From positions 366,751,501 to 366,815,500 of the forward strand of contig CM057451.1 of NCBI GenBank assembly GCA_016271365.2: a DNA stretch of 64,000 bases. The letters are read 5' to 3'. Position 1 is the stretch's first letter, and the number at the start of each line of letters is the position of its first letter. The notes below the pieces were generated by a model that saw only the letters and a program-made list of their open reading frames with translations, was not told the DNA's origin and ran no database searches. This DNA comes from Neoceratodus forsteri (Eukaryota; Chordata; Ceratodontiformes; Ceratodontidae). This document shows, piece after piece, positions 33,100 through 44,219 of this stretch. The translations under genes were made by a program, and so were the position numbers.

Positions 33100-34610
33100 A
33101 GTCTCAGCTTCGCTGCTCCCCTGAGGCAAACAGGCCCACCTGAGGTGTGCCCCAAAGGGAGAACAGATGCTGTACTACCTCCGGGTGGGGAGAAACCACT
33201 GCGGGATGCAGCCCCTATCCGCCCAGGGCATCGGCCTAGGTGTTGGAGGCTCCCTGCCACATGAATGGCTAGGAGATCCGCCTCAGGCTGCGCAGTATGG
33301 TGATCAGATGCAGAGCCTTTGCATAGAAGCATGGAGCGCGTCCCCGCCTGGCGGCTTAGATAGCACATGGTCGTGGTGTTGTCTGCCTGACCGGACCACT
33401 GACCGGAGGAACGGAGCAAAGGCGTGAGGAGCTAGCGACCACTTGAGCTCCAGCAGGTTGATGTGGCATCGACCCACGGGACCAGAGGCCGTGGGGCCTG
33501 TGTTCTCAGATGGGCACCCCCAACCCATCAGAGAGGCATCGGGTCGACAGAGAGACCGTCGGCTCGGGCGGATTTAACGGGATGCCTCTGCAATGACCTG
33601 GAATGATCCACCACTGGAGAGCTGCCCACATCCCCTGTGTCACCGATACACGCTAGTCCAAAGGATCGCAGCTGCGAGACCACTGGCTGGCCAGTCTCCT
33701 ACTGAAGGGGACGATGTTCCAGCGGGCCCAGCTGACCACGCTGGTGCAGGCCGCCATGAGACCCAGGAGGCGCAGGAAGTCCGTAGGGTGCAATTGCCCA
33801 ACCAGAAATGATTGGGCAAAGTAGGAAAGAACTCGGCCCTGTCCGCCTGAGCCGCGCTCTGGCTCGAAGAGATCGAGCTGCGCTCGATGAACAGAATCAC
33901 CTGCTTCGGCTCGAGTCCGACTTGGCCTCGTTGATAAGGAGTGCTTAGTTGAGAGCAGACCTGGAGGGCCAGATTCTGGACCACTCCACCTCCTGCCTGG
34001 AGGAGCTGCTTATCAGCCAGTCGTCCAGGTAAGGGTACACCCGGGCCCCTCGCGCCGCGAGGAATGCTGTCACCACTGCCATGCATTGGTGAAGACCCTG
34101 GGCTGGAGATAGCCTAAGGGCATGGCTTGAACTCGGAAGGGATCCCTCCGCTCGAAGCTTAAGGAATCTCTGTGAGACGGACGATAGGACGTGAAAAACG
34201 CTGGCCCTGCAAACCAGAGAGCAGAACTACACGCCTGATGCTCCAAGGATGGTATTATCTGAGCCAGAGTGACCATCCTGAAGGTTCGAGACCTAGGAAC
34301 TTGTTTAGGTCGCAGTTGGTTCGAGAATGGGCGCCAGCCTCCGTCTGCTTCGGAACCAGGAAGTACCTGGACACAAACCTGGGTCTGAAGGAGGGTCCTC
34401 CACCTCTTATCACCTCCTTCTGGAGGAGGAGAGCGGTGTCGACTGACGAGCCGCCAGCGAGCTGGGGCTGAAGCCCCCGAGGGCGACAGGCTCTGAAGTG
34501 CGGTGCCTGTCTAATTCTAGAGGCAGGCCTCTTCCCACTCTCTAAACCCACCTGTCCGTGGTAACAGCGGACCAGGCGGAACGGAGGCGGAGCTGCCTGC
34601 ACGGGGACCT
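33100..34610 (-). pseudogene. DIRS E6 reverse transcriptase and RNase H
   Basis: RT start at 34255-34602 (FRPRFVSRYFLVPKQTEAG, LNKFLGLEPSG). The palm motif reads PYLDDWL in one frame near 34020-34040. RNase H lies near 33304-33528 (GPVGRCHINLLELKWSLAPH). Frames are interrupted repeatedly. Confidence 0.65.
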
Positions 34611-34939
34611 AGGGGTGAGGTGACGGGGATGGGGGCACCCTCAGCCTGTCACTGGGCAGGCTTTGAGGATGGACCAGTCGAGGGACCTCCTGGGCTTTCT
34701 TCCTCCTGCCTCCTGTTAGAGGAAGCGGGCGGCTTGGGTTTGGGATGCCAAGGCCGAGCTGCTGGCCCTGACGTTGTTGGGTCAAGGCGCCTGGGGCGAG
34801 AAGACGAAGGGCTTAGGGCTGCGGTTTGCGGCCTTTGTCCTTCTGAGCTGAAGAGATCGAGTCCAGGTTAGCATTGACTTCTCGATCCTCTGCAGGTGAC
34901 CTTCCACCCAGGGTCAAGAGGTCAGTCCCCAAAAGACAT

Positions 34940-36290
34940 GCTTAACTTGTGCTGGGTATCCAGTAAGGTGGATATCCCTCAACCAAGCCATACGACGCCA
35001 CTGTGACCGCCACCCGACCTGGCACATGAGTCCCCAATATCCGAAGCAGTCTGGAGCTGTTGTTTGTACTGCCCTGCCCTGGTCCCAAGAGCCTTGCTTG
35101 ACCGCAGTCCGCTGATCCGGCGGGAGATGAGAATGACCTCATCCAGGGGCCAACAGGGCATGAGAAAATGTGCCATGAGGGCGGCCGAACTGGCCTGATG
35201 AAGCGCCAGAGGGGACGCAGCATAGACTTTTTCGCCCGACATAATCCAATTTCTTGGATTCCTTGTCGGAGGTTTGTCCACATCCTGGGCGCGCGGGCGG
35301 CCGGAAAACGCTGTCGGTAACCAACCCCTCAGCAGAGGGTGCTCCAAAAAACCAGACTAGGGAACCGTAGGGACGCGATACTTCCTGGCCATCCTGGCGG
35401 GGGCGCAGGACAGGAAGCAGGGCACTGCCAAAGCTCCAGGGCCAGACCCACTATGGCCTCGGCCACGGAAAGGCCTCGGTCGGAGAATCCTCGTCCAGAA
35501 TCTCCTTGAGGGATACCTGTCTGCTTTGGAACGGGATCGAGCTTGTCCGTGGATTCCGAGATGAGTCAAGCAGTCCTAGGAAGGACGACGAGCTATCGGT
35601 CCATAGACTGTCCTTCCTGAGGACCCAAGTCCAGTCGCTGGAGAAATGGAGGGAATTATCCGGACTGAGGAGTCCTCAAGAGCTGCCTCTGGCCTGAGCC
35701 ACCTTACAGCCTGCCGAGGTCGGTTGGGAGTGAGGGTAACCGCACAGCCGATGGAGTAGACTCAGCCACCGAATCCCCTGGTCGGAGCCCCAAACAGTGG
35801 CTGTGGAGGCGGAGGTTCCTGGACCGAATTGGAGCAGCTGGTTTTGGCCAACAACCGCCTGGGTACAGGTCCTCGGTAAGTCGAGGGGTTGTGTCGGCTG
35901 CTCCGTGACAGCCACTTAATGGCCGGGAAGGCTGTGGCTTACTCCCGGTCAGAAAGCTGTTGCCACATAGGGTCCTCGTGCAGTAAAAGCAACTTCACGC
36001 GAAGCCTCCCTCGTCCGGAGGGAGGGCGAGTTGGCGACGCCGCTTATCGCTGGTTCCGATGACCGCCTTATGACGGCGGGATCGGCTGGACCGCTAGAGG
36101 TCCGAGACCGAGAGCCTCGGCTCTTCCGAGGTCCAGGCGGGAAGTGTCGGCAGGAACCGGCTCCCTTTGGCTCGGAGGGTTCATCCGAGGCTCTCCGGAC
36201 CGGAGGCACAGGCAAGCCCACGGGATCTCTCAACTTCTCCGGGAACTGGGAGAGGACTTCGGTTTATGGGCGACAGCCTGCCTAATCGGT
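34940..36290 (-). pseudogene. DIRS E6 gag
   Basis: The frame 34979-35347 holds the gag core SGEKVYAASPLALHQASSAA and LMAHFLMPCWPLDEVIL. 35949-36233 is Arg/Ser/Pro-rich low complexity. The N-terminal Cys/His module is not seen, probably lost with the truncated 5' end. Confidence 0.6.
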
Positions 36291-36319
36291 GCGAAAATCT
36301 CACTTCGTCCGACAGGAGT

Positions 36320-37065
36320 CTCAGTCAACTGACATGTCCACCTGGCCTGCTCCCTTCTGGGAGGTGTCACTGTGCTTCTGGCAACGCCCCTTCTCCAGTG
36401 TCCCAGCCACCAGGGAACTGAGCCAGAGGTACTGTGCTCCCCCGGAGTCTCCAGTTCGTATGCCTCACCCCCAGTCAGGGTTGACGCAACTGGACACTCC
36501 TGATGGGCTTCGCGACCTTCACCGTGACCAGCCCCCAGATCAAGACACTGCGGATTTTGACTTCTGGGGTAGGAGGACCTTCTACTCAGCACGGATTTTA
36601 CTGTCCATTGCTGCACATCAGGCCCACTATGCTTCCTATGATAGAGTATTGTGGTCCAGGCTAGGTCAGCTCCTAGACTCCTTGCCTGATTTAGAGATAA
36701 CCAGACAAGCCATTGCACTCTCTGCTGAGGGCCTGGAGCTAGCAAGGCACCAAGCGAGGGCATCCTACAACACTAACGAGGTAGCTTCCAGAGTCGTAGG
36801 GACAGCGATCTGCATCAGGCGCATGGCATGGCTGTACCTCTCCCGGTTGTCACCCTTGGCCAGGCATAAGGTGATTTCCTCCATTGACCGGAGAACCCAT
36901 CTTTTCTCCCATAGAGTGAGGTGGCAGTTGTCGGGGCAACTTCCTTCCACCTCCGGGGGGGGGGTCCCTGTCTCACTCCCCACAGGCTCGGGCCTCGCCA
37001 GGCCCATAAAGGTTCTCCCTCCTAGTGTCTTCCCCCACTGGGAGCTAAGGGACTTAGTTCCTTAG
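36320..37065 (+). pseudogene. DIRS E5 gag C-terminal half
   Basis: One uninterrupted frame. It aligns with E4 gag through WGRRTFYSARILLSIAAHQA and LLDSLPDLE, then RHQARAS, and continues into AICIRRMAWLYLSRL, the gag core motif also seen as ICTRRHSWL in E1. It ends at a stop at 37063-37065. The N-terminal half is missing. Longer than the same part of E4 because E4 has lost frame. Confidence 0.7.
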
Positions 37066-37109
37066 GATCTCAGGCCCCCTTTGGGGGTGCCCGGTACTCA
37101 CTCACATGT

Positions 37110-37220
37110 GATAAATGGTGAAGACTGACACAGATAAGACATGAAAATTACGTACCTACTGTAATTCTTGATCTTTCTGTATATCTTCACCATTCATCAC
37201 AATTCCCACCCACCATCCCC
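37110..37220 (+). repeat. E5 internal complementary region
   Basis: GATAAATGGTGAAGACTGAC on the left and TAATTCTTGATCTTTCTG ... CTTCACCATTCATCAC on the right form the joined-edge pattern shared with E4 and E2. Confidence 0.7.
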
Positions 37221-37618
37221 CTGGGGCCTCAGTCTCTGGGTCCCCCTCCCGCTATGTGCCCTCCCTCCCCCCTCCTTTCTGTTGGTCAGGAGTGGGGTGA
37301 CCTTAGGCATGCAGGGGGGTTTCTTTCTGCCTTTGTCTGTGGGGGGGGGGGCTGATCTTACTTCGAGAAGCAGCTCTTGCAGCAGGTTACACCATTAGGA
37401 CTGAAGCCGGCAGGCGCCAGGACCCCACGGAAATTTTCTAGCTAGCAGTATCCAGCGGGGACCGCCCCCGACGTTGGCCCCGCCCCCGACGTCAGGCATC
37501 ATACAAAAGGGGCGGTCCCCCAAAGTCCTCAGTTCTTTTCCTGCCGTCGACTCGCCAGCATCGGCCTCACGGTCCCGCTCCAGCGAACAGCAACCAGAAC
37601 TTCCAGCTTTCACTCTAA

Positions 37619-37850
37619 ATGTCATCATCTCCTACTCCTCCCTCAGGAGGACACCCCTCTAAGTGTGCCTGCGGCAAACAGATACCTTTTAAGGATCTGC
37701 ACTCATCCTGTTTGCGGTGCCTAGGCCCAGAACACGACACCAAGGCCTGCCCCTTTTGCCAGCGGTTCAACAGTCGCACCAGGATCCGCCACCAGAAGGC
37801 ACTTCAAGGGTTCACACCACAAGAGTTCTTTGAGAGTTCCACCACTTGTG
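37619..37850 (+). pseudogene. DIRS E7 gag N-terminus with Cys/His module
   Basis: Starts MSSSPTPPSGG, preceded by a GC-rich leader. Contains CACGKQIP at residues 16-23 and then Cys31, Cys34, His39, Cys44 and Cys47, spaced C-x2-C-x4-H-x4-C-x2-C (37709-37759; CLRCLGPEHDTKACPFC). A basic segment FNSRTRIRHQKAL follows. Coding similarity stops at about 37850 where the repeat block begins. The spacing is compatible with a zinc-binding fold; function is inferred. Confidence 0.65.
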
Positions 37851-38640
37851 CCCTGTATACTCTTAGCACTGCATCCTGGGCCTTTCTGAGCAAAATCAAG
37901 CTATAATCAGCATGCCACAAACAAATGTGAATACCTGTTGAACTGTAAGTGCTACACACAAAGTATGAGTGGCAAAATTGTTCAGCCCAAAATAACCTTT
38001 CCAATGGTGCTATGCAATCAGTTGTAATCAATTTAGTTTTTATTTTATACTAGCTGAAATACCAAGCAACTAATTTTTTTCTGATTTCTTTCAAGGTGCT
38101 TAGGTGGCTGAGAGACAAATGTCAGCCATGCACACCGCACCTTAAACAAATGCAAATAACTCCTAAAGTAATTGTGGTAGACATAAAGTATCAGTGGCAA
38201 AATTGTTCAGCCCAAAATAACCTTTCTAATGGTGCTATGCAATCAATTGTAATCCATTTAGTTTTTATTTTATAGTAGCTGAAATACCAAACAAGTTTTT
38301 TTTTTCAGATTTATTCAAGGTGCTTATGTGAGGCTTGAGAGACAAATGTTAGCCATGCACACCATACCTTAAACAAATATGAATAACTCCTAAAGTATAC
38401 ATGATAGACACAAAGTATCTGCAGCAAAATTGTTCAGAGCAAAATTACCTTTCTAACGGTGCTATGCAATCAATTCTAAGCAATTTGGTTTGTTTAATAG
38501 TTAGGTAAAACTGCTGACTTCCCAGATGTTTCTAGGCGTAGGAAAGTCAGTTGAATACGCCTACAGGCGTTATTGTCCTGAGTGGCTATGCTTTCAGACG
38601 CTGCCTACAGACGTATCTAGGCCTGAATGAGTTAATAAAT
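37851..38640. repeat. 226-bp tandem repeat block inserted in E7 gag
   Basis: Three copies with landmark GCAAAATTGTTCAG after 37960, 38184 and 38412 (spacing 224 and 228), each including GGTGCTATGCAATCA. AT-rich, no reading frame. It splits E7 gag. Confidence 0.75.
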
Positions 38641-40400
38641 ATGGAGAAAGACCATGCCTCCAGAGGTGAGTCCACCTCTAAGACCCATAAGCATCTGGAG
38701 AATGCCAGGTCCAGATCCCCGAACTGGGCCTCGGACTCGCGTACTAGCTCCAGCTCTACGCGTTCAGACCGCTCTCCCTCCAGGGCTTGCTCTCAGCCCC
38801 CTCCCGTGAAGGTTAGGACTTCTGGCAGCTCTTTGGCTTCTTTACATCCGATTAAGACTTCAAGGACCTCGGACCCTTCTCCAACACCCTCCCGGGCTTC
38901 CATGAAGTCTACTGACCGTCACCGGTCCAAGTCCTCTTCCAAAGTCTCCCATTGTTCCTCGGATAAACCCGGGGAGCCCGACGCCAGATCAGCATCCCAG
39001 CTTCCTAGGGGACCCAGACCCCCCTCCCAGGAAGACTAAGGACCTGATGTCCCTTAAGCAGATGACTGACACAAAACAGGCTGCTGACCTGTCCCCGGTT
39101 AAGCGCCTGTTGGACCAGACGTCGGACAAACACCCGACGTTGGCCTCACGTTCTAAGGAGCTGATGACTGCCTCTCAGTCACCGGTGGACACCGGTCACC
39201 AGGAGTCTATGGAGGAAGATACGACATTGCCTGATGACCAGGCAGGTGACAAGGAGGACGCCGGGCTTCCACAGGAGCCTTCGCCTGATCCGGCGATGCC
39301 TGGGGACCCGACGCCCGATACCAGCGGCAGCCAAGCCAGACACCAGGACCATCGTCCAGTATGAATATTCAGGAGGTTAAAGACCTCTTCACCTTTTGGT
39401 GGGACACAATCAAGAGGGACGTGGTCCCAGTAAAATCTCCTCCGCTACTTCTCTTCCTCCTCAGGGACCAGTAGGAAGACCACGACCCCCAAGGAGCCTA
39501 CCCCACCTCCTAGGGGCAGGTCCAAAGAAAGGAGAAGGCCCCCTTCAAGATCTCCCTCAGGGTCTCCCAGTCCCAAGCGACCCAGATGTCGACGGTCCAC
39601 TCCGTAGGGGGCGACTCTAGACCTGACACCTCAGATACCTCCAGGTCTCCTTCTCCGATCAGCATCCCATCACTTGACCCACGAGACCTCCCCAGGTCAC
39701 CTCCAGATGATCCATCTTTCTCCGAAATCATGAGGCACATCCAGGAGAACATGTGATGAGAAGCGGAAGACTTAGACCCCGAATGACAGCGCCTAGCCTG
39801 TTATCTTGGCAGAAGGACCCTAAGCCTGTGGTGGTTCCATCTTGGTGCCGTCACCAAAGCAGTGTAAACGGACCGCCTCCACCCCTGCGGTGCCGAAGAA
39901 GGCTGATCGCCTGTACAGGGCCCTTGCAGAGGCCTGTGCTTAGCATAACAACCCCAGGCTGATTCCCTGGTCATTACAGCCTCCCATGATAGGTCTCAAC
40001 GACCACAACATTTGAGTACACAACCTCCGGACCAGGAGTCCAAGCAATTGGACTCACTGGGTAGGCTCATGTATGCGGCTACTACATGCTCCATTAGGTC
40101 AATGAACTATCTGACACAGATTCAGTTTCAGAATGCCCTATGGGAACAGGGTCAATACCTAGTTAAAGTACTTCTGGATAGTGAACAGAAGGAGGAGCTT
40201 CTCAACCCCCTCCACACTGGGTCAGAGCATGGGGACCCAGGGTTTGAGAGCCGCCTACGACTTGGCGGACTCCACAGCAGGGGAGCAGCCTCAGGCGTCT
40301 GTCTCTGGAGACATTCATGGCTTTGTGTCTCCGGTACTGCGGACGTCCAGAAAAACATCCTGGACGTTCCTTATAATGTGCAAAGTCCTATTTGGTGAAG
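38641..40400 (+). pseudogene. DIRS E7 gag, Ser/Pro-rich part and core
   Basis: The frame 38551-39039 is rich in SRSPSRA-type Ser/Arg runs, and 39047-39364 is acidic. The core lies at 40012-40398: QPPDQESKQLDSLGRLMYAA, then a variant of the ASR...ICxRRHSWL motif split between two frames (GVCLWRHSWLCVSG). At least three frame changes. Confidence 0.65.
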
Positions 40401-40520
40401 ACTCCAAAAGGTGATCACCAATTACAGGAACTGGGAAGGCAGTAAGGACTGTATAGGCCATGTACAGACCCAAATCTGGTTCCTTTCATAGGAACCAGAA
40501 CCATTTCGTGACTGACAACA

Positions 40521-40935
40521 ATGGCAGCAGCCAGTTCCAACCAGCAGCAAAGGGGCAACTTCCACTATAAGGCCCAGCCTAAGTCTTTCCCAGGCCGAGG
40601 TCAGAGGTATACCAAACCGACCCGGCCTGCGGGGAGTAATGCCGCACAGCATGACTCCTTCCGCCCCCGCCCCGCCTCTGGATCAACGGGCAGAAATGGT
40701 TGGGGGTCGCATCGCTCGCCACTTATCAGGATGGCAGTCGATAACCGCCGACCAGTGGGTCCTTCAGCTGGTCAAGAGAGGACACTTTATAGATTCCTCA
40801 ACCACCCACCGTCAAGACCTCCCCTGCTTTCCCGTTATTTGGGTCAGCATGCACTGCTCATACAGCAGGAAGTGCTCGCGCTTCTGAGAAAGGAGGCTAT
40901 AGAGCACGTACCGAGTAGTGGTGATCACAGCTGCC
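40521..40935 (+). pseudogene. DIRS E7 RT N-terminal region
   Basis: Gln/basic-rich linker, then AVDNRRPVGPSAGQER in one frame or VGGRIARHLSGWQSITADQW in another, then LIQQEVLALLRKEAIEHVP, the conserved segment before the RT fingers. It stops at the junction near 40937. Confidence 0.65.
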
Positions 40936-40936
40936 C

Positions 40937-41600
40937 TTGACAGGCCCAGGGCACCGAAGCACCTATTCTCCATCCCTCCTGATAAAGAATCCAGGAGGTT
41001 AGACACTTTAGGCAAGCGTACATGTGTCTGTGCTTCATTGGGCCTACGTATTGCTAATTAGTAGGCCCATATTATGAAGTATCGGAACACCCTCTGGAGG
41101 AAGGCTAAGGCTGCTGCACAGGCCTTGCCTGAGGAGTCTACCAAGCAGGAGTTGAGAACTTTTATTGTAGGTGCTTATGTGAGGAAGTATTTGCTTTGCC
41201 CAGCATATTATGTTTCTGATGCCTCTGTCAGGGCTACAGCTTCTGGCATCTGTCTCGGGCACTACTCTTGGCTCAAATTCTGTAGAGTAGCAGGCTTCGA
41301 AACTGATGAGCAGCAAATAATTCTTAATGCCCCTTTCAAAGGACAGAAATTGTCTGGCCATGAGGTAGGAGTTTTGAAATATTTTCAGTCCATTGGTAAG
41401 ACTCTGAAATATGTACACTTCCTGTACCATACCCTGCACAGGGATAGAAGCAGTAGTAGCTTTTGCCTAGCTGCTGGGGGAGGGCAGCACCCAGCCTACA
41501 GACAGCAGCAATGGGGCAAAGTGCAGAGACCTTGCCAGTCCCCAGCACAACCCCAGATGCCCACTCAAAAGCACTTGGAGGTAGTGAGCCGGTGACTCCA
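40937..41600 (+). pseudogene. DIRS E3 gag core
   Basis: Begins IPPDKESRRLDTLGKR, parallel to PPDQESKQLDSLGR in E7. The frame 41074-41595 continues ELRTFIVGAYVRKYLLCPAY, SVRATASGICLGHYSWLKF (gag core motif) and DEQQIILNAPFKGQKLSG, then a Gln/Pro-rich end. One stop near 41065. Confidence 0.7.
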
Positions 41601-41639
41601 CCCCCAGCAGCTCAGCATGACTCCTTATACACCCCCCAA

Positions 41640-41870
41640 CCACCTTTAGCTCCAGGGGTGGTTGTAGGTGGTCGCCTATCTCTCCATTTTTACCAGTGGA
41701 GTGAGGTGACTACAGACACTTGGGTTCTAGAGATCATAGAGAAGGGGTCATGCTCTAGAGCTTCTGGACAGTCCTCCAGATCATCCACCAATAGTGACAG
41801 TGTACCTACTATGGCATATGTCCATGTTGCTAGAGGAAGTACAGATTTTGCTTCACAAACCTGTCATAGA
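41640..41870 (+). pseudogene. DIRS E3 RT N-terminal region
   Basis: The frame 41463-41927 contains VGGRLSLHFYQWSEVTTDTW VLEIIEKG, the hallmark DIRS segment before RT, and another frame gives LLEEVQILLHKPVIE before the insertion at 41871. Confidence 0.7.
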
Positions 41871-42430
41871 AAGTACCGGGTCAAAACAACGCACCAGGAA
41901 GAGCACTGTAAGAAATGCGCTGTGTAAAGTGTGAAAGGATTTAGTGACGGGTGAGAATAGCAGTAGGGCATTACCGCTACCCCTGTTGCTCTGCAGATAT
42001 CCTCTAGAAGGATCGAGTTGCCAGGTGCTGGCCAAGCTACTTCCATGGTGGAGTAGCTAGGGCTGCAGTACACGGTGAAGCTGGAGGCTTGGGACCATGA
42101 TTCAGTTCCTGCCAGGTCTTCTCCTGCTACCACGTTTTGTTTGTTTTTATTTTGTTAAAAAAGTGATTTCCCCCTCATGATTTTCTCCCCATCCCGAAGT
42201 CCACGACCCCCAGAGTTGATTATTTGAAGTCCGGGGTGGGGTGGTGAAACCCACCATGTTGGAGTGCGGACAGAGCCCCCGGAAAAATAAGAAGTCCCAT
42301 TATTTGTAATAGGGCTGCAGTGTTGTGGTCAGGTCGCTGTTGTACCCGACCTTGTTTGTGAGTACCAGTGTTTTCCTTGCAGCATATATTGCCGCAAGTT
42401 GGTTTTTTTTGTGGCGACAAGACCCCGTGC
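41871..42430. mobile_element. 560-bp insertion with 9-bp direct flanks
   Basis: Interrupts E3 RT. TGTCATAGA occurs immediately before (41862-41870) and after (42431-42439), and RT coding resumes there (VIEPVPFEQKN). Holds no long frame. A T-rich run lies near 42135-42165 and another near 42400. Class not recognised; it could be a SINE or a short non-autonomous element. Confidence 0.55.
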
Positions 42431-42439
42431 TGTCATAGA

Positions 42440-43380
42440 GCCTGTACCTTTTGAACAGAAGAATGCAGATTTTTACTCCAGATACTTCCTCATCCCAAAG
42501 TGGACAGGGAATCTGAAGCCTGTTCTAGTTCTTCGAGATCTGAACTTTTTTATAGAATACAGTAAGTTCTGAATGGTCACTCTACAGGGTCTCTTTCCCC
42601 TATTGCAAACAGGGGATTGGATTTGCTCCCTTAATATGAATGATGCGTACCTCCATATCAAGATCCAGAGACCTCACAGAAAATACCTGAGGTTCCTGTT
42701 TCGGGGGGAGCATTATCAGTTCAGAGTGTTGCCCTTTGGCTTATCCTCTGCACCAAGAGTCTTTACCAAATCCTTGACAGTGGTGGCAGCAGCACTTTGC
42801 AGGGAAGGCCTATGTGTTTTTCCTTACCTGGATGACTAGCTATTAAAAACCCACTCTAGGGACCAACTGATGCAGACTTTAGCACAAACCAGACAGATAT
42901 TCGATGCTCTGGAAATGACAGTCAGCAGACTGAAGTCTGCACACCCTGCCAATGACTGCAGTACATAGGGGCAGTTCTGGATACGGCCAGGGTTCAGCTT
43001 TCCTGCCTTTGGAGAGGGTTGACCACCTGATCGTCAAAGCACAATTGGTGCACAACACCCGTTCGTCTCAGCAAGGATGTTTCTCACCTTCTGGAACTCA
43101 TGGCTGCAGCCATTGTTAGTGCCACTGGCCAGGCTGCACAATGTGGATTCCCCAGTGGACCATGAGAGTCTAGTGGGACCAGCCGACAGGCGATCTAGAA
43201 CATATGGTTCTAGTAACATTTCCCCTGCGTAAAGAGCTCAAGTGGTGGATGGACCACAATAACCTGATCAAGGGTATCCCATTCCTGATTCCCTGCCCAC
43301 ATCAGATCCTCACCACGGATGCTTCAGGATCAGGATGGGGAGCCCACCTGGATCCTCTCAGACACAAATCCCATGGCACC
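42440..43380 (+). pseudogene. DIRS E3 reverse transcriptase
   Basis: The frame 42573-42839 is clear: GDWICSLNMNDAYLHIKI (motif A), HRKYLRFLF, FRVLPFGLSSAPRVFTKSL (motif B), and FPYLDD at 42825-42836 (active site), followed at once by a stop. Downstream connection sequence lies in other frames up to about 43300. Confidence 0.8.
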
Positions 43381-43831
43381 AGGTAAAGTGTCCTTTGCAG
43401 GCAATATTCTGGAAAAGATAATGATCCTGTACAGACTCCAGGCCTTCCAGAACCACTTGTCCTCAGGCCCTCTGTTAATACAGATGGACAGTGTCAGTGT
43501 GATGCATTATGTCAGCAAACAAGGGGCTCATTCTTACCCATTGTGCCAGGAAGCATTGAGAGTTTGGTACCGGGTTCCAGAACATGGTCTAGAACTATCA
43601 GCAGTACATATTCCAGGCTCCTAAAACATCTTGGCAGACAAACTAAGCAGGTCACAGTCCAGGATATATGAGTGGAACTGCTGACCTCAGTGGTCGATGA
43701 CCTGTTCAAAGATGGTGTCATCCGAGTTGGACCTTTTTGCATCGCCACAGCATAAAACTGACTCATTACTGCTCACTTCAGAGCCTAGAGTTCTCTGGCA
43801 AGACACTTTGTTCCTCTCTTGGAAAGGGAGG
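43300..43831 (+). pseudogene. DIRS E3 RNase H and linker
   Basis: The frame 43204-43386 ends with LTTDASGSGWGAHLDPL (first catalytic Asp). The frame 43319-43624 carries LLIQMDSVSVMHYVSKQG and SYPLCQEALRVW. The linker has SELDLFASPQHKTDSLL near 43720. Coding continues until the E4 edge at 43832. Confidence 0.75.
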
Positions 43832-44020
43832 ATCTTCCCTGTCAGTCTTCACCATTCATTACTGCTGGGTGTAAGCTGGAGGCGCATACCTGTACAGGAG
43901 CTTTTTTTTGGGGGGGGGGGTTGGCACTGGTGGCACTGCCCACAAGGCTGACGCATTGCATGGCACACAAGGGTTGGCCATTAGGCACCGCAGACTCCTC
44001 CTCCACCCAGTTCTGTTTCT
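43832..44020 (+). repeat. Left ITR of E4
   Basis: Inverted match to 47250-47410; edge at ATCTTCCCTGTCAG fits the ICR. Confidence 0.75.
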
Positions 44021-44219
44021 CCCACCATCGAGGTTTCACCTGCTGCGCGAGTTACCGAAAGTTTTATTTGCATCACTAGGCCTCGCCATTTGATGTCATT
44101 TCCTGCTTGCTCCATCTCCATCCCGGTTCTGAATTCACCTGATGCCATTGGAAACCGGTAAGCCCATTCCTTTTATTTCTACTGACGGCGCCGGTCCTTT
44201 TCTGTGAAGTTTTGTTAAA

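Larger units (their letters stand above)
31399..36310 (-). mobile_element. DIRS retrotransposon E6, 5'-truncated
   Basis: Minus-strand order: gag (34940-36290), RT (33640-34610), RNase H (about 33100-33530), recombinase (31800-32720), ICR (31627-31730), right ITR from 31399. The right ITR begins GGTTACTCACCTGTAACAGG and includes GGTATATGTTGTTCATCCAC, distinct from E1. The left ITR is absent; it joins E5 near 36310. All frames are broken. Confidence 0.75.
36320..37345 (+). mobile_element. Gag-only DIRS fragment E5
   Basis: Gag C-terminal half (frame 36289-37065) followed after about 60 bases by an ICR with the edge junction near 37140 (AAGAC meeting ATGAAAATTAC). No RT, RNase H or recombinase lies between them, exactly as in E4. 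The left part is missing at the junction with E6, and the right ITR is not identified. Confidence 0.65.
37400..40936 (+). mobile_element. DIRS fragment E7 (gag and RT start)
   Basis: Plus-strand gag N-terminus (37619), Ser-rich gag (38641-39760), gag core (40012-40400) and RT start (40521-40935). A satellite-like block (about 37851-38640) interrupts gag. At about 40937 sequence jumps to the gag core of a different DIRS (E3), so RT palm, RNase H and recombinase are missing. Confidence 0.65.
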
